Part shown: positions 1 through 5,012 of the stretch, piece by piece
Position numbering within the stretch: position 1 is the first letter of the stretch
Layout: each line of letters starts with the position of its first letter
Source: Desulfatitalea sp.
GTDB lineage: Bacteria > Desulfobacterota > Desulfobacteria > Desulfobacterales > Desulfosarcinaceae
Direction: 5' to 3'
Length of the DNA stretch: 6,031 bases
NCBI GenBank assembly: GCA_013041835.1
Contig: JABDRH010000432.1
Span: forward strand, 1 to 6,031
Position numbers and translations under genes: made by a program
The notes under the pieces: generated by a model
Database searches by the model: none
What the model was told of the DNA's origin: nothing
Seen by the model: only the letters and a program-made list of their open reading frames with translations

Positions 1-1756
1 GCTGGTGACCGGCATTACCGTGGGCCCCTCGCCCTTCTGGCTTAAGGAGCGACTCAGCGCCGTCGGCCTACGGCCCATCAACAACATCGTGGATGTAACC
101 AACTTCGTCATGTTGGAGACGGGCCAGCCGCTGCACGCCTTTGATTTCGACCGCTTGGCCGGCCGGCGCATCGTGGTGCGTACCGCCGCCGATGGCGAAC
201 TGTTTACTACCCTGGACGGCAAGGAGCGCCGCCTGGAACCGGACATGTTGATGATCTGCGACGGTGAAAAACCCGTCGCCGTGGGCGGGGTCATGGGTGG
301 CCTCAATTCGGAGATCGAGGACGGCACCGCCTGCGTGCTCATTGAAAGCGCGTATTTCACTCCCATCAGCATCCGGCGTACGGCCAAAAGACTTGGCTTG
401 AAGAGCGATGCGTCCCACCGTTTCGAACGCGGCGTCGATCCTCGCGGTACGCTGTACGCCCTTGACCGCGCCGCTCAACTGATCACCCAACTGGGCGGGG
501 GAAAGTTGATCGACGGCACCATCGATGTGGCCGACGACCTGCCGGTGGCGCCGACCATTGAATTGAGCGTGGCCGCCACCAACCGTTTGTTGGGCACTGA
601 CGTCGAGCGGGACGATATTGCCCGCCTGCTCTCCGAGATCGACTTTCAGGTCTCCACCATGAATGACGATGTGTTGCAGGTAACCGTGCCTAGCTTCCGG
701 GTGGATGTCAGCCGGCCTGAGGATCTCATGGAGGAGGTCGCCCGGCGTATCGGCTATGATCAGATCCCGGTGACCTTTCCGGTAATTCCGGCCGAAGCGC
801 ACCCGTCGGCCGAAGCGTTTCTGCAGCGCCAGGAAATCCGCGAATTGCTGGTGGGCATGGGCTTTGCCGAGGCTATCACCTACAGCTTCGTGCCCGCCGA
901 TGCGGCCCGGCGTTTGGGCTTCGGCGAACAAGATCCGCGCAGCCGTCAGTTGGCCATTCTCAATCCCCTGAGCGAGGACCAGGCGGTGATGCGCACCAGC
1001 CTGGTGCACGGCCTGCTCGATACCATGCACCACAATCTGGCGCATCAGTCCCGCAACCTCAGGCTATTTGAAATCGGCAACATTTTCATCAGCCGCGGCA
1101 GCGACCAGCAACCCGAAGAGATCGAGATGCTGGCCGGACTGTGGACCGGTGACGGCAATCATGCCCAGTGGCACACCAAGGCCCGACCGTGTGATTTCTA
1201 CGACATGAAGGGCACGGTGGAGGGCCTGTTGAAAGGCCTGCGTGTGCGGGACGCGTGTATTACAGCCCAGGCCGATGAACAGTGCATCTACACCGCGCCG
1301 GGCGCCACGGCCCTTATCATGGTAGACGGCGAGCCGCTGGGTATCGTGGGCCAAATGCATCCCAAGGTGCTGGCGGCCTATGACCTGCGTCAAGCGGCCT
1401 TTGTCTTTGAACTGGATGTGGCCCGGCTGGTCGCCCGAATTCCTCAACGCTTGAAATTCCGCCCCCTGCCCAAGTATCCGGCCACCACCCGGGATACCAC
1501 ATTAATCGTGGCCCGTGACCTGGAGGCCGATGCCTTGGTGGATTTTGTGCGCAAGGCCGACGTGCCCCTGGTGGAGGAGGCTCATTTGTTCGACGTATTC
1601 GAAGGCGGCGCTATGGCTCCGGACCAAAAAAGCGTCTCCCTGCGCATCGTTTACCGCTCGGTCGACACTACCCTGGAAGACGCCGCGGTCAATGACCTGC
1701 ACAAGCAGCTTTCCGAGCGTTTGGTGGCGCATTTTAAGGCGGATTTGCCAGCCTAG
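1..1756 (+). CDS. pheT: Phenylalanyl-tRNA synthetase beta subunit, 5'-truncated by window edge
   Basis: This is the beta subunit of the cytoplasmic alpha2-beta2 phenylalanyl-tRNA synthetase, which charges tRNA-Phe; the beta subunit binds tRNA and edits mischarged tyrosine. The reading frame is open from base 2 to a TAG stop, giving 584 residues, so about 200 N-terminal residues (the EMAP-like tRNA-binding and B1 parts of a roughly 800-residue protein) lie outside the window. The GTG at base 5 is an internal codon, not a start. In fragment numbering, the B3/B4 editing domain opens the fragment, with RPINNIVDVTN at 24-34, VGGVMGG at 94-100 and DASHRFERGVDP at 136-147. The B5 domain covers about 186-256. 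The catalytic-like core covers about 270-480, with LNPLSEDQAVMRTSL from 320. The C-terminal ferredoxin-fold anticodon-binding domain runs from about 486 to the end. No frameshift or missing block is visible. pheS is expected just upstream. The next gene follows after 93 bases with no clear terminator between. Confidence 0.97.
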   Translation, partial: LVTGITVGPSPFWLKERLSAVGLRPINNIVDVTNFVMLETGQPLHAFDFDRLAGRRIVVRTAADGELFTTLDGKERRLEPDMLMICDGEKPVAVGGVMGGLNSEIEDGTACVLIESAYFTPISIRRTAKRLGLKSDASHRFERGVDPRGTLYALDRAAQLITQLGGGKLIDGTIDVADDLPVAPTIELSVAATNRLLGTDVERDDIARLLSEIDFQVSTMNDDVLQVTVPSFRVDVSRPEDLMEEVARRIGYDQIPVTFPVIPAEAHPSAEAFLQRQEIRELLVGMGFAEAITYSFVPADAARRLGFGEQDPRSRQLAILNPLSEDQAVMRTSLVHGLLDTMHHNLAHQSRNLRLFEIGNIFISRGSDQQPEEIEMLAGLWTGDGNHAQWHTKARPCDFYDMKGTVEGLLKGLRVRDACITAQADEQCIYTAPGATALIMVDGEPLGIVGQMHPKVLAAYDLRQAAFVFELDVARLVARIPQRLKFRPLPKYPATTRDTTLIVARDLEADALVDFVRKADVPLVEEAHLFDVFEGGAMAPDQKSVSLRIVYRSVDTTLEDAAVNDLHKQLSERLVAHFKADLPA

Positions 1757-1761
1757 TATCC

Positions 1762-1781
1762 TATGCCTCAGTATGCCTCAG
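1762..1781. repeat. Perfect 10-bp tandem direct repeat downstream of pheT
   Basis: The unit TATGCCTCAG occurs twice in immediate succession (1762-1771 and 1772-1781), starting five bases after the pheT stop. The 10-bp period is close to one helical turn, so both copies face the same side of the DNA. They sit about 70 bp upstream of the MerR-type gene and abut a TTGACT hexamer (1783-1788). The repeat is directly visible; a regulatory role is inference, and a simple slippage duplication explains it equally well. Confidence 0.6.
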
Positions 1782-1812
1782 GTTGACTTTTTCCAGTGAA
1801 CCATGCACCCTT

Positions 1813-1834
1813 ACCATAGTACCATTGCTATGGT
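1813..1834. promoter_or_regulatory. 7-bp inverted repeat upstream of the MerR-family gene, possible operator
   Basis: ACCATAG (1813-1819) and its exact complement CTATGGT (1828-1834) flank an 8-base spacer, ending four bases before the AAGGAG ribosome binding site of the downstream regulator. MerR-family proteins bind dyads as dimers and often autoregulate, so this is a reasonable operator candidate. It could equally act as an RNA hairpin next to the ribosome binding site. No convincing -35/-10 pair with the 19-20 bp spacing typical of MerR promoters was found around it, which weakens the operator reading. Confidence 0.35.
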
Positions 1835-1849
1835 GGCCAAGGAGCCTGC

Positions 1850-2200
1850 ATGAACGTGCCGCCTGACATTCCCGACAAACTCTTCTTTCGCATCGGCGAA
1901 GTGAGCCGCATTGCTCAGGTGCCGCCCAGCGTGCTGCGTTTCTGGGAGAGCGAATTTGCCCGCATCCGACCCAAACGCACCGATGCCGGTCAACGGCTTT
2001 ACCGCAAGGCGGACGTGCAAACCATTCTGACCATTCGCCACCTGCTCTACGACCGCAAGTTCACCATCAAAGGAGCGCGCGAATACCTGAAACGACCGCC
2101 GGAGGCGAGCCCAAACGCACCGATCCGACCGGTGCTCGATGAAATCTATGGGGAACTTAAAGCGATCCGGGATCTGCTCGATCAGGAACACAAAAGATAG
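1850..2200 (+). CDS. Small MerR-family transcriptional regulator
   Basis: This 116-residue protein is a cytoplasmic DNA-binding regulator of the MerR superfamily. The winged-helix domain fills about residues 12-82: FFRIGEVSRIAQVPPSVLRFWE at 12-33 carries the two HTH helices and the LRFWE signature, GQRLYRKADV at 47-56 is the wing, and TIKGAREYL at about 72-80 closes the domain. A proline-rich linker leads to a short amphipathic C-terminal helix (about 94-113), probably the dimerisation helix. There is no cysteine and no ligand-binding domain, so metal or thiol-redox sensing by cysteine is unlikely and the signal is unknown. The ATG start is supported by AAGGAG at 1839-1844 with a 5-base spacer. 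It follows pheT in the same direction; in E. coli the gene after pheT is ihfA instead. A cognate target cannot be read from the sequence beyond the nearby dyad. Confidence 0.9.
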   Translation: MNVPPDIPDKLFFRIGEVSRIAQVPPSVLRFWESEFARIRPKRTDAGQRLYRKADVQTILTIRHLLYDRKFTIKGAREYLKRPPEASPNAPIRPVLDEIYGELKAIRDLLDQEHKR

Positions 2201-2278
2201 GCAATTATTTCTTTCCTATGTCTTACGATTTCAATTTCTCTGAACCCCCTTTGACACGGGCATGTTTCAGGCGCGGTC

Positions 2279-2293
2279 ATGATGATGATGATG
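2279..2293. repeat. Five tandem ATG trinucleotide repeats
   Basis: ATG is repeated five times without interruption. On the opposite strand the same run reads as CAT repeats, which would encode histidines in one frame, but no plausible minus-strand gene contains it. It is short enough to be chance or slippage. Confidence 0.5.
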
Positions 2294-2407
2294 TTTTCGT
2301 TGGATGGGGATCTCTTTAAGCACGCCCATGGCGTTCTTGGGTGCGTTGGAAAAAATGATGGCTTACCCTTCGTCGCTGGGGCACCTTCATGGTGTCATGC
2401 CATTGAT

Positions 2408-2416
2408 CCCCCCCCC
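2408..2416. repeat. Nine-base C homopolymer
   Basis: Nine consecutive C residues lie in the non-coding stretch. Such tracts can vary in length by slippage or from sequencing error. It is not within a gene I can support, so no phase-variation claim is made. Confidence 0.5.
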
Positions 2417-2502
2417 TCGACTAGGCGAAAGCCTCCGGCATGTCAACCGGTGCATATTTTGAGTGCTGTCGAATAGGATCTGTTTTCTGCCAACAATACC
2501 CG

Positions 2503-2531
2503 TTGACAACGAATATCTATTGCCTTATATA
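2503..2531 (+). promoter_or_regulatory. Sigma70-type promoter of tRNA-Gly and probably rimP-nusA-infB
   Basis: A perfect -35 hexamer TTGACA (2503-2508) is followed by a 17-bp spacer and TATATA (2526-2531, four of six consensus positions). Transcription would start near 2538, leaving about a 7-base 5' leader before the mature tRNA. The bases after the -10 (GGGCTC, 2532-2537) form a GC-rich discriminator, which in stable-RNA promoters is associated with growth-rate and stringent control; applying that here is inference. Confidence 0.75.
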
Positions 2532-2544
2532 GGGCTCTTGGTAA

Positions 2545-2620
2545 GCGGGCATAGCTCAGTTGGTAGAGTACAAGCTTCCCAAGCTTGGTGTCGCGAGTTC
2601 GAATCTCGTTGCCCGCTCCA
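2545..2620 (+). tRNA. tRNA-Gly (anticodon CCC)
   Basis: The 76-base cloverleaf includes an encoded CCA (2618-2620). The acceptor stem GCGGGCA (2545-2551) pairs fully with TGCCCGC (2610-2616). The D-stem GCTC/GAGT has one G-T wobble. The anticodon stem CAAGC (2571-2575) pairs with GCTTG (2583-2587) around loop TTCCCAA, placing CCC at 2578-2580, which reads GGG. The T-arm GCGAG/CTCGT has one wobble and the usual TTCGAAT loop. The discriminator base is U (2617) and the first acceptor pairs are G-C and C-G, as in bacterial glycine tRNAs. It is the first gene of the transcription unit containing rimP, nusA and infB, the place held by metY (initiator tRNA) in E. coli. Confidence 0.96.
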
Positions 2621-2651
2621 CCATTTGGTCCGGGAAGTCATCTGAACCGAA

Positions 2652-2757
2652 CTTGGAAAAGTGGAAGTAACGGGTAGGGACGTGAACGTGCCATTCAGAT
2701 GATCGGTTACGAAGAGCGGGTACTCACGTATCCACATTGACGATCTACTTTTCCAGG
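2652..2757 (+). ncRNA. Long imperfect hairpin in the tRNA-rimP spacer, candidate structured leader RNA or palindromic repeat
   Basis: Three nested helices can be drawn by hand. The basal helix pairs 2652-2665 with 2744-2757 (14 pairs, two of them G-U; core GGAAAAGT with ACTTTTCC). The middle helix pairs 2674-2685 with 2724-2735 (11 pairs, core ACGTGA with TCACGT, single bulged A at 2676 and 2730). The apical helix pairs 2687-2692 with 2705-2711 (CGTGCC with GG-TTACG, one bulge). The structure ends two bases before the rimP-proximal terminator stem, so the two could stack. No protein frame crosses it and it resembles no RNA family I can name. It could be a regulatory leader, a processing signal for the tRNA precursor, or a MITE/REP-like dispersed palindrome. 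Confidence 0.5.
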
Positions 2758-2759
2758 GG

Positions 2760-2786
2760 AACGGGCGCCAAGCCCGTTTTTGTTTT
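2760..2786 (+). terminator. Intrinsic terminator or attenuator between tRNA-Gly and rimP
   Basis: The GC-rich stem AACGGGC (2760-2766) with GCCCGTT (2772-2778) encloses a five-base loop GCCAA. A T-rich tract follows, interrupted by one G, to 2786. It lies 21 bases before the rimP ATG, downstream of the only strong promoter seen, so it should end most tRNA transcripts and let a fraction read into rimP-nusA-infB. No separate promoter is evident between it and rimP: a TTGACG at 2737-2742 lacks a matching -10. Confidence 0.85.
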
Positions 2787-2807
2787 TCATCGGGGTTGGA
2801 AACACGA

Positions 2808-3308
2808 ATGCAGGGTATCGAGAAAGAGAATTTTCCCCAGGTGGTGGGGATGACCGCCAACCCCATGGTGGGACGCGTGTGGCGCCTGACCGAACCGCTG
2901 TGCAAGGCTGAAGGCATGGATCTGGTGCATGTGGAGTACCGGCGCGAACCTGCCGGGCGCACCCTGCGCGTTTACCTGGATAAGCCGGGCGGAGTCACCC
3001 TTGACGATTGCGTAGCGGTGAGCCGGCAACTGGGGGATATTCTGGACGTGGGCCTGGAAACGGATGTGTCCTATCGGCTGGAGGTCTCTTCGCCCGGTGT
3101 GCAGCGCCCTCTGGGTCGGATGGATGATTTTGAACGCTTTAAAGGTCGGCGGGCAAAAATTCGCCTGGCCGAGCCGGTTGCCGGCCAGAAAAACTTCACC
3201 GGCGCGCTGGCGGGCGCGGATGGCGGAGATATTTTGCTGGCCACCGGCGCAGGCACCGTGAGTTTGAGTTTTGCCGACATCATCAAAGCGCATCTTATGG
3301 AGGATTGA
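2808..3308 (+). CDS. rimP: Ribosome maturation factor RimP
   Basis: RimP is a cytoplasmic assembly factor that binds the free 30S subunit and is needed for its late maturation. From the ATG at 2808 the protein has 166 residues. The N-terminal alpha/beta domain covers about 20-95, with GGVTLDDC at 61-68 and the family signature LEVSSPGVQRPL at 91-102; a C-terminal SH3-like barrel follows to about 163. The start is uncertain. The ATG at 2808 has only a weak upstream GGA. The in-frame ATG at 2850 has AGGTGG (2839-2844) at a 5-base spacing and would give 152 residues, close to the usual RimP length of about 150. A TTG at 2796 directly abuts the G-rich stretch and is unlikely. It lies just downstream of a terminator-like hairpin and upstream of nusA in the classical order. 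Confidence 0.95.
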   Translation: MQGIEKENFPQVVGMTANPMVGRVWRLTEPLCKAEGMDLVHVEYRREPAGRTLRVYLDKPGGVTLDDCVAVSRQLGDILDVGLETDVSYRLEVSSPGVQRPLGRMDDFERFKGRRAKIRLAEPVAGQKNFTGALAGADGGDILLATGAGTVSLSFADIIKAHLMED

Positions 3309-3314
3309 TAAGTG

Positions 3315-3399
3315 GGTTGATTCGTGGATTATGGTAAGGATTGTTTATTGATGGGCAGGTTGCACGAGATGCCAAATCCGCCCAATCGCCATATCAACC
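3315..3399 (+). other. Nested dyads in the rimP-nusA gap, possible nusA leader hairpin
   Basis: The 123-base gap contains four nested complementary segments: GGTTGAT (3315-3321) with ATCAACC (3393-3399), ATGG (3331-3334) with CCAT (3389-3392), GATTG (3339-3343) with CAATC (3383-3387), and GGCA (3354-3357) with TGCC (3370-3373). Together they form an imperfect hairpin that ends 21 bases before the nusA ribosome binding site. There is no T-run, so it is not a terminator. It could be an RNase processing site or a translation-modulating leader. Each helix is short and has loops between, so chance pairing is not excluded. Confidence 0.3.
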
Positions 3400-3431
3400 A
3401 TTTCCCGGGCCAATAACCATGGAGAAAATCT

Positions 3432-4919
3432 ATGATCATAGCCGACATCAAACGTGTGGTTGAACAGGTTAGTCGTGACAAAGGCATCGATCGCCAAATC
3501 TTGATCCAGGCCCTGGAAGAGGCCTTGAGTTCAGCGGCACGCAAGAAATATGGTGCCAAAGTCGACATCGAAGCCAGCTTTAACGACGAGACCGGTGAAA
3601 TAGAGGTGTTCCAGTTCAAAGAGGTCGTCGACGCGGTGACCGAACCCGATCTGCAGATCAGCCTGGCAGAGGGGCGAATGCTTGACCCGGATTGCGAAGT
3701 GGGTGACAGCCTGGGCACCAAGATGGACGCCACCACTTTCGGCCGGATTGCGGCCCAGTCGGCCAAACAGGTCATCATCCAAAAACTCAAGGATGCCGAG
3801 CGCGACGCCGTCTACAGCAACTTTATCGACCGCAAGGGTGAAATCATCAACGGCATTGTTCAGCGCTTTGACCGTGGAGATCTCATCGTCAACTTGGGCA
3901 CCACCGAAGCGGTGGTGCCGGTCCGCGAACAAGTACCCCGGGAGAGCTACCGGCGAGGTGACCGTATCCGCGCCCTGATACTTGACGTCCTGTACGAAAC
4001 CCGTGGCCCCCAGGTGGTGCTGACCCGTACACACCCCGAATTTCTGGTTATGTTGTTCAAGACCGAGGTGCCTGAAATCGCTGAGGGTATCGTGGATATT
4101 AAGGGGGCGGCCCGGGAGCCGGGCAGCCGGGCCAAGTTCGCTGTTTCGTCGCAGGATTCGGACATCGATCCGGTGGGCGCCTGCGTTGGCATGAAGGGCA
4201 GCCGAGTGCAGAACGTGGTCCAGGAGCTGCGCGGCGAGAAAATCGATATCATTCCCTGGCATGTGGACGCCGCAAAGTATGTGTGCAACGCCCTGGCGCC
4301 AGCCGAGATTGCACGGGTGATCATCGACGAAGAGAACCGTGCCATGGAAGTGATCGTGCCCGATGAATTTTTATCCGTGGCCATCGGCAAGCGTGGCCAA
4401 AACGTGCGCCTAGCATCCAAGCTTACCGGCTGGCATCTGGATGTCAATAGTGAAAGCCAGTACAACCAAACCATGCAGGACGGCTACGAATCATTGGTAC
4501 AGGTGGACGGCGTGGGCGCCAGCATTGCCGATGCCCTGTTCGAAAAGGGGCTCTATTCGGCCGAAGAACTGGCTTCCGCCGATGAGGAAGATCTGGTGGA
4601 GATCCGGGGCATTGGTGAAGAGCGGGCCAAGCAGTTGATCGTTAATGCACAGGCCGCGGTTGTTGAGCAAAAGCTTGCTGCTGAAGCCGCACTGGAAGTC
4701 ACTGACGAGCCCGAAGCACAGGATGAGGGTACAACCGAACTTGAAGCCGGCGCCCAGGCGCCTGAGACGGTCGACAACGCTGCGCTTGCGGCGGATCAAG
4801 AATCCGCGGATGCGCAAGAGGAAGCGGTCGAGCCGGCTTCGAACGATGCGGAAAACCCTGAAGAAGCGCCGCAGGCCGAGGCGTCTGGGCCGGTTCCTCC
4901 CACAGCGGAGGGGCGTTAG
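3432..4919 (+). CDS. nusA: Transcription termination/antitermination protein NusA
   Basis: NusA binds RNA polymerase and nascent RNA, promotes pausing and hairpin-dependent termination, and takes part in rRNA antitermination. The 495-residue protein shows the RNA-polymerase-binding N-terminal domain (about 1-125), an S1 domain (about 136-200, starting GEIINGIV), KH1 with GMKG at 253-256, and KH2 with [17 protein letters not shown] and GKRG at 319-322. One helix-hairpin-helix unit follows (about 354-408, with VDGVG at 358-362 and IRGIG at 391-395). Residues from about 415 to the end form an Ala/Glu/Pro-rich acidic tail of low complexity instead of a second folded acidic repeat as in E. coli NusA. 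The ATG start is backed by GGAG (3421-3424) at 7 bases. It lies between rimP and infB, as in most bacteria. Confidence 0.97.
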   Translation: MIIADIKRVVEQVSRDKGIDRQILIQALEEALSSAARKKYGAKVDIEASFNDETGEIEVFQFKEVVDAVTEPDLQISLAEGRMLDPDCEVGDSLGTKMDATTFGRIAAQSAKQVIIQKLKDAERDAVYSNFIDRKGEIINGIVQRFDRGDLIVNLGTTEAVVPVREQVPRESYRRGDRIRALILDVLYETRGPQVVLTRTHPEFLVMLFKTEVPEIAEGIVDIKGAAREPGSRAKFAVSSQDSDIDPVGACVGMKGSRVQNVVQELRGEKIDIIPWHVDAAKYVCNALAPAEIARVIIDEENRAMEVIVPDEFLSVAIGKRGQNVRLASKLTGWHLDVNSESQYNQTMQDGYESLVQVDGVGASIADALFEKGLYSAEELASADEEDLVEIRGIGEERAKQLIVNAQAAVVEQKLAAEAALEVTDEPEAQDEGTTELEAGAQAPETVDNAALAADQESADAQEEAVEPASNDAENPEEAPQAEASGPVPPTAEGR

Positions 4920-4920
4920 A

Positions 4921-4989
4921 ATGTGTGCACAAGGATGGACACCCGAATCTTTGTCGGAAAAACGCGTCGCCGCGTCACCGGATGGTTAA
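4921..4989 (+). CDS. Possible 22-codon small ORF between nusA and infB
   Basis: An ATG one base after the nusA stop opens a frame of 22 codons (begins MCAQGWTPESL) ending in TAA. GGAGG at 4907-4911, inside the last nusA codons, lies 9 bases upstream and is a good Shine-Dalgarno, so a ribosome finishing nusA could restart here. The product resembles no family I know, including YlxR, which often occupies this position in other bacteria. It may be a small coupling or leader peptide ahead of infB, or simply a chance frame. A second 22-codon frame from ATG 4935 to 5003 overlaps it but has AAGG directly against its start, too close to be used well. Confidence 0.25.
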   Translation: MCAQGWTPESLSEKRVAASPDG

Positions 4990-5012
4990 GCAAAGCATGT
5001 TAAGGGGGATGG

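Larger units (their letters stand above)
2201..2502. other. Intergenic stretch with no convincing gene
   Basis: About 300 bases lie between the regulator and the tRNA promoter. The stretch is less GC-rich in its first part and has no recognisable gene. Visible details are five tandem ATG triplets (2279-2293), a nine-C homopolymer (2408-2416) and a small perfect hairpin with a GAAA tetraloop (AGGC 2423-2426 with GCCT 2431-2434). A 65-codon ORF beginning at the ATG run (2279-2476) has no good Shine-Dalgarno, an odd composition and no family resemblance that I can see. No clear terminator follows the regulator: the only dyad there, ATAGG 2197-2201 with CCTAT 2215-2219, lacks a following T-run. 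Confidence 0.6.

Noticed and set aside
5..7. GTG at base 5 as the start of pheT
   Set aside because: The conserved frame continues upstream through base 2 and about 200 residues of the normal N-terminus would be missing. It is an internal valine codon of a gene cut by the window.
68..1045. A 325-codon open frame on the minus strand opposite pheT
   Set aside because: It lies wholly within well-conserved pheT sequence and its translation resembles no protein family. Long antisense frames are common opposite GC-rich genes because of codon bias.
2251..2284. TTGACA at 2251-2256 as a promoter
   Set aside because: No -10-like hexamer lies 16-18 bases downstream and no gene follows for about 290 bases.
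2279..2476. A 65-codon plus-strand frame starting at the ATG repeat
   Set aside because: It has no good Shine-Dalgarno, starts with five methionines, contains a C homopolymer and has no recognisable features.
2621..2760. T-box riboswitch or signal-recognition-particle RNA in the tRNA-rimP spacer
   Set aside because: The spacer has GGTCCGGGAAG and GGGTAGGGACG stretches faintly like parts of these RNAs, but the T-box antiterminator consensus and the conserved SRP tetraloop-asymmetric-loop arrangement are not present.
2796..2807. TTG at 2796 as the rimP start
   Set aside because: The only G-rich sequence lies directly against it, leaving no spacer for ribosome binding, and two ATG codons follow in frame.
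2525..2962. A 145-codon minus-strand frame across the tRNA and rimP start
   Set aside because: It runs antisense through a complete tRNA, a terminator and the rimP N-terminus. Frames of this kind, reading antisense through a tRNA, are a frequent mis-annotation.
3531..4262. A 243-codon minus-strand frame opposite nusA
   Set aside because: The plus strand here encodes clear NusA S1 and KH domains, and the antisense product has no recognisable motif, so it is a codon-bias shadow.
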